Assembly: GCA_023410575.1 (NCBI GenBank)
Contig: JAEYPP010000016.1
Span: 1 to 64,000, forward strand
DNA length: 64,000 nt
From: Bacillota bacterium
GTDB taxonomy: Bacteria > Bacillota > Clostridia > Lachnospirales > Lachnospiraceae
Reading direction: 5' to 3'
Below are positions 1-9,121 of this stretch, in pieces; positions within the stretch are counted from its first letter, which is position 1; every line of letters starts with the position of its first letter. Made by a program: the position numbers and the translations under genes. The notes beneath the pieces are model-generated. The model was not told where the DNA came from, made no database searches, and saw only the letters and a list, made by a program, of their open reading frames with translations.

Positions 1-108
1 CATAGGTGAAGAAGGAGTGATAGGATAGATAGCGGCTACATCAGTGAACGCGTAAGACACGTGAGCTGCTGCGGTGTTACCATCCATAGTCTTCATTTTT
101 CTAGCCAT
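1..108 (-). CDS. nifJ: Pyruvate:ferredoxin (flavodoxin) oxidoreductase, N-terminal 36 codons only
   Basis: The minus strand from 108 down reads MARKMKTMDGNTAAAHVSYA and continues with AFTDVAAIYPITPSSPM, which is the typical start of single-chain NifJ/PFOR proteins (thiamine-diphosphate domain I, with the YPITPSSPM stretch). The family oxidises pyruvate to acetyl-CoA and passes electrons to ferredoxin or flavodoxin in the cytoplasm. A strong ribosome site (AGGAGGA on the minus strand, 118-124) lies about 9 nt before the ATG. The rest of the roughly 1170-residue protein lies outside the window. It is transcribed divergently from greA. Confidence 0.9.
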   Translation of the reverse strand, partial: MARKMKTMDGNTAAAHVSYAFTDVAAIYPITPSSPM

Positions 109-140
109 GTTTCAATATCCTCCTAAATAACTTTAGATAG

Positions 141-160
141 GTGTATTTATAGAAATACAC
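141..160. promoter_or_regulatory. Palindrome in the nifJ 5' region (candidate operator or mRNA hairpin)
   Basis: GTGTATTT and AAATACAC form a perfect 8-bp inverted repeat around the 4-nt centre ATAG, about 20 nt upstream of the nifJ ribosome site. It could be a repressor operator or a hairpin in the leader. It does not match the Rex consensus (TTGTGAA/TTCACAA) as I know it. The rest of the 109-578 stretch holds no gene I can support. Confidence 0.4.
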
Positions 161-578
161 GTTAAAAGAGTATCACCAAATTTCGAAATAGTAAAGTGTT
201 TCTTTAGGCTTTTATTAGAAAATTAATAACATAGTGTACCGCGCGGACAATATATCGCTCAATATCTGTAAATACGTACATTAATTTCCAAATATACTAT
301 TATTAAATCGGTAAAATCTATTTAATTCAGACAATCTCTACATTAAAAGGTTGTGCAAAAACAATATCAATCATACGTGAATTATTAAACTTCAACTAGG
401 TATTTTTAGGTAAAAAAACACAAAAAATTGGAGATAAAAATCACGAATAGAAACATAAAACTTATGTATAATAGTGTCAATGAATTATTAAGTCACCAAA
501 ATTAAGAAAAATCTAAAATTGGGTATACAATGCATGTGAAACCTCATATAAATGTAGAAATATATCGGTCTCCAGTTG

Positions 579-607
579 TTGACAAGTCTTATCGAATACG
601 ATATAAT
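579..607 (+). promoter_or_regulatory. Sigma-A type promoter of greA
   Basis: TTGACA (579-584) and TATAAT (602-607) are separated by exactly 17 nt, about 100 nt upstream of greA. The -10 box lies inside an 11-bp inverted repeat (599-609 with 621-631), followed by TTTTT. A protein bound there, or the transcribed hairpin, could affect initiation or early elongation. Confidence 0.75.
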
Positions 608-707
608 ACTTTGAATATTGGTATTATATCGTTTTTATGCTTATGAGTGTCGACTGCAATGATATATTTCACTAGAGAATAATGTAGTATGGAGGAAGGG
701 TATTTCA

Positions 708-1190
708 ATGGCAGAAAAGAAAAATATTTTAACTTATGCTGGCTTAAAGCAGTTAGAGGATGAACTTCAGGACTTAAAAGTGAATCGCCGTAAAGAAGTA
801 GCTGCTAAGATTAAAGAAGCTAGAGAACAAGGGGACTTGTCTGAAAACGCTGAGTATGACGCAGCAAAGGATGAACAAAGAGACATCGAAGCTAGAATCG
901 AAGAAATTGATAAAATCTTAAAGAACGCGGAAGTTGTTGTAGAAGATGAAGTCGATGTAGATGTCATCAACATCGGATGCAAAGTAAGGATTTTAGATTT
1001 AGAATTTAATGAAGAATTAGAATATAAGATTGTTGGTTCTACAGAAGCAAATAGTTTAAAAGGAAAAATTTCCAATGAGTCGCCTGTAGGTAAAGCTTTA
1101 ATTGGAAAAAGACACAGCGAAATTGTTGAAGTAGAAATTAATGGTAACACTTTTAAATACAAGGTACTTGAGATTCAAAAGTCAAACTAG
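708..1190 (+). CDS. greA: Transcription elongation factor GreA
   Basis: This 160-residue protein has the usual GreA length and layout. An N-terminal coiled-coil (about residues 10-75) carries the acidic tip motif GDLSENAEYDAAKDEQ, and a C-terminal FKBP-like domain (about 85-158) includes SPVGKALIGK. GreA enters the secondary channel of RNA polymerase and stimulates transcript cleavage, which rescues backtracked complexes. The ATG is preceded by GGAGGAAGG at a good distance. lysS follows 136 nt downstream, the common greA-lysS order in Firmicutes. Confidence 0.97.
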   Translation: MAEKKNILTYAGLKQLEDELQDLKVNRRKEVAAKIKEAREQGDLSENAEYDAAKDEQRDIEARIEEIDKILKNAEVVVEDEVDVDVINIGCKVRILDLEFNEELEYKIVGSTEANSLKGKISNESPVGKALIGKRHSEIVEVEINGNTFKYKVLEIQKSN

Positions 1191-1262
1191 TACTTTAAGC
1201 ATATTATGTTGACATGCTTTATGAGTGACAAGAGGTCACAACGGATTATGGATTACGGATGG

Positions 1263-1300
1263 CGACCATATGATTTGCTTGGCATATCATTGGTCGTTTT
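1263..1300 (+). terminator. Hairpin with T-run between greA and lysS (terminator or attenuator)
   Basis: CGACCA-T-ATGAT pairs with ATCATTGGTCG (one bulged T, about 11 bp) and is followed by TTTTC. A smaller hairpin (GTGAC/GTCAC) sits just before it at 1224-1238. It lies 27 nt before the lysS start and may partly separate greA and lysS expression. No T-box sequence is visible. Confidence 0.5.
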
Positions 1301-1326
1301 CTATGTATAGAAAGGAAGGACGTAAC

Positions 1327-2835
1327 GTGGCGGAAGAAAAGAACGTACAAAAAGAACAGAACAGTACACAAGTAAATGTGAATGAGCTGATTAAGGTTAA
1401 GATGCAAAAACTTGCAGATTTGCAAGCAGCAAACAAAGACCCATTTCAGATTATGAAATATGATGTAACAAATCATACAAAGGACATTAAAGATGACTTT
1501 GAAAGCTTTGAAGGAAAAGTCGTTTCCATTGCAGGACGTATCATGACAAAGCGTGTTATGGGTAAAGCATCTTTTATTCATGTTCAAGACAAGCTTGGTA
1601 GTATACAATCCTACGTGCAAAGAGATGTATTAGGAGAAGAAGAATACGCAGCATTTAAGAAATTAGATATCGGTGATATCGTTGGAATCAAGGGTGAAAT
1701 ATTCCAGACACATGCTGGGGAAATCTCAGTTCGTGCACAAGAAATAGTTCTTCTTTCTAAATGCTTGCAGGTATTACCTGAAAAGTATCATGGATTAACC
1801 GATACAGATACAAGATATCGTCAAAGATATGTTGATTTAATGATGAATCCTGAAGTAAAGGATACCTTTATTAAGCGCTCTATGATTATTCGTGAGATTC
1901 GTAACTACTTAGATGGCAGAGATTTTATCGAAGTGGAAACACCTGTCCTTACAAAGAATGCTGGTGGTGCTGCAGCACGCCCATTTATGACTCATCACAA
2001 TACATTGGACGAAGACTTAAATCTTCGTATCTCTCTTGAATTATATCTAAAACGTCTCATCGTTGGTGGTTTAGAGAGAGTTTATGAAATCGGAAGAGTT
2101 TTCAGAAATGAAGGTCTTTCTGTTCGACATAATCCTGAATTTACATTACTTGAATTATATCAGGCATATACAGATTATAATGGAATGATGGACTTAACAG
2201 AGAATTTATTCCGTACCGTTGCCGAGAACGTTCTTGGCACTACTAAGATTTCTTACGAAGGTGTTGAGATTGATCTTGGAAAACCTTTCGAACGTATAAC
2301 AATGGTAGACGCAGTTAAGAAGTATGCTGGCGTTGACTTTAATGAAATCAAAACAGAGGAAGAGGCTAAGGCAATTGCAAAACAACATCACATCGAATAT
2401 GAGGACAGACACAAACGTGGTGATATCCTTAACTTATTCTTTGAAGAATTCGTAGAAGAAAATCTTGTACAGCCTACCTTCGTCCTTGACCACCCAGTTG
2501 AGATTTCTCCACTTACGAAGAAGAAACCAAGCAACCCAGATTACGTAGAACGCTTCGAGTTATTCGTAACTAAGAGAGAGATGGCAAATGCATACTCCGA
2601 GTTAAATGATCCAATCGACCAGAGAGAACGTTTTGTAGCTCAGGAAGCACTAAAGGCTGCTGGCGATGATGAAGCGAACTCCATGGATGAAGATTTCTTA
2701 AATGCGTTAGCATACGGTATGCCACCTACAGGCGGTATCGGTATTGGTATTGATCGTTTGGTAATGTTATTGACAGATTCTCCAGCGATTAGGGACGTAT
2801 TGTTGTTCCCAACGATGAAGAGTCTTGATAAGTAA
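1327..2835 (+). CDS. lysS: Lysyl-tRNA synthetase, class II
   Basis: The protein has 502 residues from a GTG start at 1327, chosen because GAAAGGAAGGA lies just upstream; the longer open frame from 1225 has no ribosome site. An N-terminal OB-fold anticodon-binding domain (about 55-160, with GRIMTKRVMGKASFIHVQD) precedes the class II catalytic core. Motif 2 is seen as RVYEIGRVFRNEGLSVRHN, and motif 3 as GIGIGIDRLVMLL near the C terminus. The enzyme charges tRNA-Lys in the cytoplasm. Length and motifs are those of a normal functional LysRS. Confidence 0.97.
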   Translation: MAEEKNVQKEQNSTQVNVNELIKVKMQKLADLQAANKDPFQIMKYDVTNHTKDIKDDFESFEGKVVSIAGRIMTKRVMGKASFIHVQDKLGSIQSYVQRDVLGEEEYAAFKKLDIGDIVGIKGEIFQTHAGEISVRAQEIVLLSKCLQVLPEKYHGLTDTDTRYRQRYVDLMMNPEVKDTFIKRSMIIREIRNYLDGRDFIEVETPVLTKNAGGAAARPFMTHHNTLDEDLNLRISLELYLKRLIVGGLERVYEIGRVFRNEGLSVRHNPEFTLLELYQAYTDYNGMMDLTENLFRTVAENVLGTTKISYEGVEIDLGKPFERITMVDAVKKYAGVDFNEIKTEEEAKAIAKQHHIEYEDRHKRGDILNLFFEEFVEENLVQPTFVLDHPVEISPLTKKKPSNPDYVERFELFVTKREMANAYSELNDPIDQRERFVAQEALKAAGDDEANSMDEDFLNALAYGMPPTGGIGIGIDRLVMLLTDSPAIRDVLLFPTMKSLDK

Positions 2836-2982
2836 AAACCAAGTATTTATGCGGGTTGGCGGTCTTTCAAATGTACCTAGGTACAACGCTTACTACAACA
2901 AATTCGTAACGAGATATGAAGAAATATGGTCTTAACTGACGAATAGAGTCTAAAATTAATAGGATAAAAATGCAGTAAAATC

Positions 2983-3022
2983 AAGGACTTTCCTTTAGAG
3001 AAATCTAATGGAAGGTCCTTTT
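2983..3022 (+). terminator. Intrinsic terminator after lysS
   Basis: AAGGACTTTCC pairs with GGAAGGTCCTT (11 bp, one G-T pair) and runs into TTTAT. It lies about 150 nt after the lysS stop. The stretch before it (2836-2982) holds a GTACCTAGGTAC palindrome and nothing else I can name. Confidence 0.65.
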
Positions 3023-3042
3023 ATGCAAAGGAGAAGATTAGA

Positions 3043-4842
3043 TTGAAGAATAAATTTATTAGAATGGCAGCAATCATATTACCTATCCTGTTAGCCGTTA
3101 TTTGCCTTGTACAAATGGTAAAAAATTATAATCAATCCATTAAGCCTATTCCAATTGAGTACGGTTTTACAGGTGAATATAGTTATGATGGAGAAAACTG
3201 GTATCCATATAACAAGGATAGTGATTTATCAGCCCTAGGGGGAGATGTTACCGTAAAGGGACATTTTGATACTGAAATTCCGGAAGGTGGAATGTTAAAC
3301 TTTTACTGTAATCATATCGGGATTAGTATATATGTAAATGGGGAACTGCTGTATATAGATACGCCATCAGAAATCAAGAATTATGGAATTGATTTAATGG
3401 CGTCTATGTGCGGAAAACGTTGGGAACAGGCAATGTGTCCGCTAATTACCACAGAAGATGAGATTGAGTTTCGTTTTATCAACTATCATAGTTATGGAAA
3501 TAAAAATGCATACAAAGAAGCGTTGTCTTCTTTGCTTGTGACTCCTCCAGATAATGCGATTCTGGAACTATATTTAGAAACATACACCAAACCATTTGAA
3601 ATGACAGGGGATGCACTATTTATTGTGGCAGTGATGCTTTTGGGTGCAGCCATTTCGGGAGTTGTTTTCAAAAGCAGTATGATAAATAGTTTGTTCAAAA
3701 TGGGGATTACTACATTATTCGCAGCTGGGTATATGGTGTTTGATGTGATGATGACCTTCTTTACGGATGATTTGTTAGTCGTAAAAACCTATGGCAGACA
3801 GTTGTGCCTAATGCTTGCCATTTACTTTGTAGGATGGATGGTATGTGATGCCTTAAAGGACAAATATAAAAAAGTTGCAGAAATCTTAATGTGCGGTTCA
3901 GGTATCATCAATTTGATTATTATAGTTCTTGCCACTACAGGAAAAGTGTTACTGTTTGATACAGTACTTTTCTGGGAAATTGCACAGTATGTCATTAGTA
4001 TTGGGCTTGTTGTATTATGTGCATTAGAGATAAAAAGAGAAAAGAAATCCAGAAAAGAATTATTTCCTTATGTTTGTATGAACATAGCTTTATTAATCGA
4101 TATGATAGGTGTTTTTGATAGCATGTACTATTCTGGAATCTGTTTTAAAGCAGTATATGTGATTATGCTTGTTGTGTTCTTATTACGTGGTGCAAAACAG
4201 GTGATTTTGGATCATCAGGCTTCAATAAAGAACAAAAAATTAAAAGCAGAACTTGAGCAGAGTCGTATTGCAGTAATGCTTAGCCAGATTCAGCCACACT
4301 TTTTATATAATTCATTAACCAGTCTAATGGATTTGTGTGATAGAAATCCAAAGCAGGCAAAAGCGGCTATTGCAGATTTTGCAGATTATTTGAGGGGGAA
4401 TTTGTCGTCTTTAAAAACAGAGAATCTGATACCTTTTAGAACGGAGCTAGAGCATATCGAAAAGTATTTGCGCTTGGAAAAACTTCGATTTCAGGATGAG
4501 CTTGAAGTAGTATACGATATTCAAATACAGGACTTTATGCTTCCAGCCTTATCGGTGCAGCCACTGATAGAAAACGCAGTAAAACATGGTGTGGGTCGAA
4601 AAATAGGTGGTGGAACAGTCAGCATACATACTTCTGAGACAGAGGATGAATACATTATGCGCGTAACGGATGATGGTGTCGGCTTTGTAGAAGGTGAGTA
4701 TGCGGATGATGAAAGTACACATGTAGGGATAGAAAACACAAAGAAGCGACTGGACATGATGATGAATGCCCGATTGGAGATAGAAAGTAAAAAAGGAGAA
4801 GGTACAACAGCTTGTATCATAATTCCGAAAAGGAGAGATTAA
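3043..4842 (+). CDS. LytS/YesM-type sensor histidine kinase
   Basis: This is a 599-residue membrane kinase with a TTG start after AAGGAGAAG. An N-terminal membrane anchor (about 8-26) is followed by an extracellular sensor region to about residue 180 that resembles 7TMR-DISM extracellular domains, then seven or so membrane helices (about 190-385). The cytoplasmic part has the His_kinase motif QIQPHFLYNSLTSL, a PLIENAVKHG N-box, DDGVGF and GIENTKKRL of the ATPase. It should autophosphorylate on the histidine of QPHFLYN and pass the phosphate to the response regulator encoded 2 nt downstream. The ligand is unknown; the surface-protein and sortase genes downstream suggest an envelope signal. Confidence 0.88.
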   Translation: MKNKFIRMAAIILPILLAVICLVQMVKNYNQSIKPIPIEYGFTGEYSYDGENWYPYNKDSDLSALGGDVTVKGHFDTEIPEGGMLNFYCNHIGISIYVNGELLYIDTPSEIKNYGIDLMASMCGKRWEQAMCPLITTEDEIEFRFINYHSYGNKNAYKEALSSLLVTPPDNAILELYLETYTKPFEMTGDALFIVAVMLLGAAISGVVFKSSMINSLFKMGITTLFAAGYMVFDVMMTFFTDDLLVVKTYGRQLCLMLAIYFVGWMVCDALKDKYKKVAEILMCGSGIINLIIIVLATTGKVLLFDTVLFWEIAQYVISIGLVVLCALEIKREKKSRKELFPYVCMNIALLIDMIGVFDSMYYSGICFKAVYVIMLVVFLLRGAKQVILDHQASIKNKKLKAELEQSRIAVMLSQIQPHFLYNSLTSLMDLCDRNPKQAKAAIADFADYLRGNLSSLKTENLIPFRTELEHIEKYLRLEKLRFQDELEVVYDIQIQDFMLPALSVQPLIENAVKHGVGRKIGGGTVSIHTSETEDEYIMRVTDDGVGFVEGEYADDESTHVGIENTKKRLDMMMNARLEIESKKGEGTTACIIIPKRRD

Positions 4843-4844
4843 AC

Positions 4845-5645
4845 ATGCATTTTCTGGCAACAGATGATGAACAAAGTGCATTAAACATATTAACGGGAGC
4901 GATTCAGGACGCGGTGCCACTAGCTACGGTGCATGGTTTTCGAAATCCTCTTGAAGCACTTGAATTTATGAAAGAAACAAAATGCGAAGTGGCCTTTTTG
5001 GATATACAGATGCGTGAAATGAGCGGCATTGTATTAGCCAGAAAGTTAAAAGAAATATATCCAAAGGTCAATATTGTGTTCGTGACAGGGTACTCACAAT
5101 ATGCAAATGAAGCATTTGCCCTGCACGCAAGTGGTTATGTCTATAAGCCAGTAACGGCTGACAAGATTGTGACTGAAATGGAGAATCTTCGTACTCCGGT
5201 AAAGTGGAAAGAAATGGGGATTTGCGTAAATACATTTGGAAACTTTGAACTGATTGTAAATGGAGAAGAAGTTTCTTTTGGAAGAGAAAAGTCCAAAGAG
5301 ATGCTTGCCTATCTGGTAGATAAGCAAGGAAAAAGTGCTACTAGAAAAGAACTTGCATCCGTGTTGTTTGAGCGAGAGGATTATTCTAGAGCTACACAGA
5401 ATTATTTGTCAAAAATAATTAAGGAATTAATAGTTGCTTTGGAAAAAGTTGGTGCAGAAAAGATGCTGAAACGAGGATTGAACAGTTATTCTGTGGATGT
5501 GGATGCGTTTTCTTGTGATTTGTACGATTATGAAAAGGATAATGTGACGCCAAATGGACTGAACCGCTTTTATGGAGAATATATGAAGCAATATAGTTGG
5601 GCAGAAGTGACACTGGCTAGATTACATTGGAAAAAAGAAAAATAG
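4845..5645 (+). CDS. Response regulator, receiver domain plus winged-helix DNA-binding domain
   Basis: The protein has 266 residues from ATG 4845, chosen for the AAAAGGAGAG before it and the 2-nt gap from the kinase gene. The receiver domain (1-120) has acidic D7/D8, phosphoacceptor D53 in AFLDIQMREMSG, T81 and K101 in YVYKPV. Residues 135-235 resemble an OmpR/SARP-type winged helix (FGNFELIVNGEEVSFGREKS ... LSKIIKELI), not a LytTR domain, although the partner kinase is LytS-like. It probably controls the adjacent surface-protein/sortase operon, where tandem 12-nt repeats precede the promoter. Confidence 0.88.
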   Translation: MHFLATDDEQSALNILTGAIQDAVPLATVHGFRNPLEALEFMKETKCEVAFLDIQMREMSGIVLARKLKEIYPKVNIVFVTGYSQYANEAFALHASGYVYKPVTADKIVTEMENLRTPVKWKEMGICVNTFGNFELIVNGEEVSFGREKSKEMLAYLVDKQGKSATRKELASVLFEREDYSRATQNYLSKIIKELIVALEKVGAEKMLKRGLNSYSVDVDAFSCDLYDYEKDNVTPNGLNRFYGEYMKQYSWAEVTLARLHWKKEK

Positions 5646-5653
5646 AAAGTAAG

Positions 5654-5697
5654 AAAAAGTCTGTCTTTGAGTAAATTTTGAAAACAGACTTTTTTTG
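5654..5697 (+). terminator. Intrinsic terminator after the two-component genes
   Basis: AAAAAGTCTGT pairs with ACAGACTTTTT across an AT-rich loop and ends in a run of seven T. It separates the kinase/regulator operon from the surface-protein operon. Confidence 0.85.
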
Positions 5698-5703
5698 TTA
5701 CTT

Positions 5704-5739
5704 TTGTCCCACATCTTGTCCTACATATGGGCGTATAAT
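5704..5739 (+). promoter_or_regulatory. Tandem direct repeats plus -10 box upstream of the surface-protein gene
   Basis: Two copies of a 12-nt unit lie head to tail: TTGTCCCACATC (5704-5715) and TTGTCCTACATA (5716-5727). They are followed 7 nt later by TATAAT (5734-5739). No good -35 box lies 17 nt before this -10, so the repeats occupy the place of the -35. This arrangement is common for response-regulator-activated promoters; the regulator encoded just upstream is the obvious candidate. Confidence 0.5.
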
Positions 5740-5776
5740 GAAGTTTAAAGTTTTATAAAATGGAGGATTGAACAGT

Positions 5777-8700
5777 GTGAAAAAGAATAAGAACATGAAA
5801 GAAAGGATACTGAGAGTAGCGTTAACTTTTGTGATGCTAGCATCGCTTTTAGCAGGAATGGCACCAATGGAAGTGCATGCTACGGGATGTAAAGACACAG
5901 TAGAAAATCTTATAGTAGAAGTAGAAAAGACCGCAACTCCTGCACCTGAATTAATTGAAGATATAACCGAAAATGTAACAATAGCAGTATTAGCATTACC
6001 TGAAACAGTATCAGAATTCCCAACATTAGGTGAAACTCCTGAAGTTGCTATTCCGGAAATTACAACTCAGCCTCAGGGTACATCTGTTCAGGTTGGTGAA
6101 ACAGCAACATTTAGCGTAACAGCAACTGGAGAAGGTGTATCTTACCAGTGGCAGATCGACAGAAATGACGGTAACGGATTTGTAGACATTAATGGTGCAA
6201 CAAGTGCATCCTATACAACATCGGCAGTAGATATGGACTGCAATGGATTTAAATATAAGTGTATTGTAACAAATGAAGCTGGAAGTGTACCAAGTAATGT
6301 GGTTACCTTAACTGTGACAGCAAATCTAGAACCACATGGGCATGATGGAATCAGTTATCAGCCTATTAGTCAGAACGCTTTACAAAATGAAGGAAATTAC
6401 TATTTGACAGAGGATATTACATTAAATGGCTCGATTACCATTAGTGGAACAGTAAACCTTTGTCTGAATGGTCATGTTTTAAATGCAAGTTCTATTACGG
6501 TTTCTAGTGGGGCAACCTTGAATGTATTTGATTGTGGAACAACAATACATAAGTATAAATCATCAAATACTAGTTACTGGACACCGGATGCATCCGGAGA
6601 TAAGGTGATTGAGGGAGGCATTCTCTGTAGCCAAATTATAAATGAGGGAACCTTTAAGCTGAAGGAAGGTACTATCTGTGGTATTAATGGAGTTGCTATT
6701 AATAATAAATCCACAGCTACAATTGGGGAAAATGGTGCAGTTATAGGTAACTATAATAGTACTACAGGATATGATAACAAGGATATACCTACTAGCATAC
6801 CTGCTATAGTATATAATGGTAAAGGTGCAACCTTTAGTAATAGCGGAAAGATCAATAATAATGTAGCTATGATTCATACTGTATGTAATGACGGTGGTAC
6901 TTTTACAAATGAGAGAACAGGAACAATTAATGAGAATACTGCTACTAGTACAACGGATGGAACAGCTGCTGGTGGTGTAGCAAATTATACACGTAATACT
7001 AGTTATATATCAAAATTACATAACTATGGTCAGATTAATAATAATACTTCGGCTAGAAGCTCAGGCGGTGTTTTAAACAAGGGCGGAGAATTTACGAATT
7101 ATTCAACTGGCCAAATTAATGGAAATGTTGCGGCTAGACATTGTGGTGGTGTAGATAATACATCAAATGCATATAGTGGTGAATATAGAGGTACTTTTTT
7201 CAAAAATTATGGTCAAGTAAATAATAATAAAGTTTTAGCGTCTAATGGTGGCGGAAATGGTGCCGGAATTTACAATGAGGCTAAGGCTATTATTTATAAC
7301 TATGGAGAAGTCTGTGGAAATACAGCAGTAGGTCAAGGCGGGGGAATTTTCTTCAATGATGGTTCCGGAACATTGATTGTCGGTGGCAACTCTAAGGTGA
7401 CCGGAAATAAGGATGGTGACGGAAAAAATAGTAATATTTGTGTTGGTTCTGGTAAAGTAATTGGATTTGATAGTGAGACTCCTTTAGTAGATGGAGCTAT
7501 TATGGGTGTATATTTATATGACGGGGGAAGAATTAATGGAAAAGTAAGTTCAGGGTATACTACATTATATGGTTCTACTGATGTAACTACTTATTTCTTT
7601 GCTGATACACCGACGCAGGTTGTTGAGTTGGAAAATCAAGAAGTGTATTTGAAAACGCATTCTCATGATTTGGAGTTAGTGCCAGCCGTACCTGCAACAT
7701 GTACAAAATCTGGAAATATAGTATACTATAAGTGTGTATCAGGACAGTGTACATATTTGTTTGTGGATGAAAACGGAAATACTTCTACAACATCACAAGA
7801 AGTGACAATTGGTGCACTCGGCCATGACATGAGTGAAGTAACCTGTACAGAAGCATCAAAATGCCAGAGAGAGAGCTGTAACCATACAGAAGGAAGTGCA
7901 TTAGGCCATGACATGAGAGCAGCAAGTTGTACAGAGGCATCAAAATGTCAGAGAAGTGGCTGTAATCATGAAGGAACAGCACTCGGCCATGACATGAGAG
8001 CAGCAAGTTGTACAGAGGCATCAAAATGCCAGAGAGAGGGCTGTAATCATGAAGGAACAGCATTAGGCCATGACATGAGCAAAGCAAGCTGTACAGAAGC
8101 ACCAAAATGTCAGAGAAGTGGCTGTAATCATGAAGGAACAGCACTCGGCCATGACATGAGCAAAGCAAGCTGTACAGAGACACCAAAATGCCAGAGAGAG
8201 GGCTGTAACCACACAGAAGGAACGGCACTTGGTCATGATTGGACTGGTGAATGGACAGTAATTAGAGAAGCAACTACAACAGAAGACGGTAAGAAAGAAA
8301 CTCTTTGTGTAAGAGGATGTGGACAGAATAAAGTAGTAACGATTCCAGCAACTGGAGCAAGTGAGGATAATGGTAACGTCGAAAAAGATGCAGAAGTTGC
8401 TACAGATGCACCAATTGATGATGCAACACTTGATAATTCAAAAGAAGAATTGTTAAATGCAGAAAATATCTTCACAGCAACTGAAAAACAAGAAATCGAA
8501 AATGGTGCAGATGCTAGAGTTTGGCTTGAAATTAACAATATAATTGATATTGCACCAACAGATAAGGATAAGATTGAAGAAGAAGCTGCATATATTATGG
8601 GTGAGAACCTGAATATTACTTATTTCGATGCAAAATTATTTAAACAGGTAGGAACTAATCGTGTAGAGCTAATTTCTGATCCTGGTATTGCAATTAAGAT

Positions 8701-9121
8701 TACTATTACAATTCCTACTGAATTGATTAATAATGATGCAACAATCAATCGTGAATATAAGATTCTTAGATTACATGAGGGACAGAGCCAGGTAGATGTA
8801 ATCAGCGGAACTTTTGATGTAGCGACAGGAGAGTTCTCATTTGAGACAGATAAATTCTCAACTTATGCAATAGTGTATAAGGATGTGCCAGTAGAAGATA
8901 CTGGAAATAGTGGCAATAACGGAAACAATGGCGATACTGGCAATACTGGTAATAGTGGCGATAACGGTAATGTGCTTAAACCAAGTGACGAACAAAAGGA
9001 TGAAGTACCAAAAACCGGAGATAGCAATAATGCATTGTATTCATTCGCATTGATGTTAATTAGCGGATTAGGAATTCTCTTCTGCTTACGAAGAAAAGAA
9101 GTATATAGTAAGGAAAAATAA
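5777..9121 (+). CDS. Large cell-wall-anchored surface protein with Ig-like domain, tandem Cys/His repeats and a sortase signal
   Basis: The protein has about 1114 residues. GTG 5777 is preferred because GGAGG lies about 10 nt before it; TTG 5768 is too close and ATG 5795 has no ribosome site. A signal peptide (VALTFVMLASLLAGMAP...VHA) is followed by an Ig-like domain (about 90-180, TTQPQGTSVQVGETATFSV), then a Gly/Asn-rich region likely to form a beta-helix (about 195-610). Next come five tandem 27-28-residue units of the type LGHDM..SCTEASKCQR.GCNHEGTA, a mixed C-terminal domain, a Gly/Asn/Thr linker and the sorting signal VPKTGD with a hydrophobic stretch and RRK tail. A sortase gene follows directly. 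Function is probably adhesion or sensing at the surface; no enzymatic domain is seen. Confidence 0.85.
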   Translation: MKKNKNMKERILRVALTFVMLASLLAGMAPMEVHATGCKDTVENLIVEVEKTATPAPELIEDITENVTIAVLALPETVSEFPTLGETPEVAIPEITTQPQGTSVQVGETATFSVTATGEGVSYQWQIDRNDGNGFVDINGATSASYTTSAVDMDCNGFKYKCIVTNEAGSVPSNVVTLTVTANLEPHGHDGISYQPISQNALQNEGNYYLTEDITLNGSITISGTVNLCLNGHVLNASSITVSSGATLNVFDCGTTIHKYKSSNTSYWTPDASGDKVIEGGILCSQIINEGTFKLKEGTICGINGVAINNKSTATIGENGAVIGNYNSTTGYDNKDIPTSIPAIVYNGKGATFSNSGKINNNVAMIHTVCNDGGTFTNERTGTINENTATSTTDGTAAGGVANYTRNTSYISKLHNYGQINNNTSARSSGGVLNKGGEFTNYSTGQINGNVAARHCGGVDNTSNAYSGEYRGTFFKNYGQVNNNKVLASNGGGNGAGIYNEAKAIIYNYGEVCGNTAVGQGGGIFFNDGSGTLIVGGNSKVTGNKDGDGKNSNICVGSGKVIGFDSETPLVDGAIMGVYLYDGGRINGKVSSGYTTLYGSTDVTTYFFADTPTQVVELENQEVYLKTHSHDLELVPAVPATCTKSGNIVYYKCVSGQCTYLFVDENGNTSTTSQEVTIGALGHDMSEVTCTEASKCQRESCNHTEGSALGHDMRAASCTEASKCQRSGCNHEGTALGHDMRAASCTEASKCQREGCNHEGTALGHDMSKASCTEAPKCQRSGCNHEGTALGHDMSKASCTETPKCQREGCNHTEGTALGHDWTGEWTVIREATTTEDGKKETLCVRGCGQNKVVTIPATGASEDNGNVEKDAEVATDAPIDDATLDNSKEELLNAENIFTATEKQEIENGADARVWLEINNIIDIAPTDKDKIEEEAAYIMGENLNITYFDAKLFKQVGTNRVELISDPGIAIKITITIPTELINNDATINREYKILRLHEGQSQVDVISGTFDVATGEFSFETDKFSTYAIVYKDVPVEDTGNSGNNGNNGDTGNTGNSGDNGNVLKPSDEQKDEVPKTGDSNNALYSFALMLISGLGILFCLRRKEVYSKEK
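7817..8227 (+). repeat. Five tandem repeats (84, 81, 81, 81, 84 nt) inside the surface-protein gene
   Basis: Units begin at 7817, 7901, 7982, 8063 and 8144, each coding LGHDM then (S/R)(E/A/K)(V/A)(S/T)CTE(A/T)(S/P)KCQR.(G/S)CNH and (T)EG(T/S)A. Each unit carries three Cys and two His at fixed spacing, so it may bind metal or form disulfides. Units are nearly identical in DNA, especially 2-4, which points to recent expansion and possible copy-number variation. Confidence 0.9.

Noticed and set aside
7817..8227. CRISPR-like repeat array
   Set aside because: The repeats are contiguous, 81-84 nt long, in frame inside a large protein gene and have no spacers.
7785..8228. Minus-strand open frame of 147 codons
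   Set aside because: It is the mirror of the tandem protein repeats on the plus strand; it has no ribosome site and a repeated low-complexity sequence.
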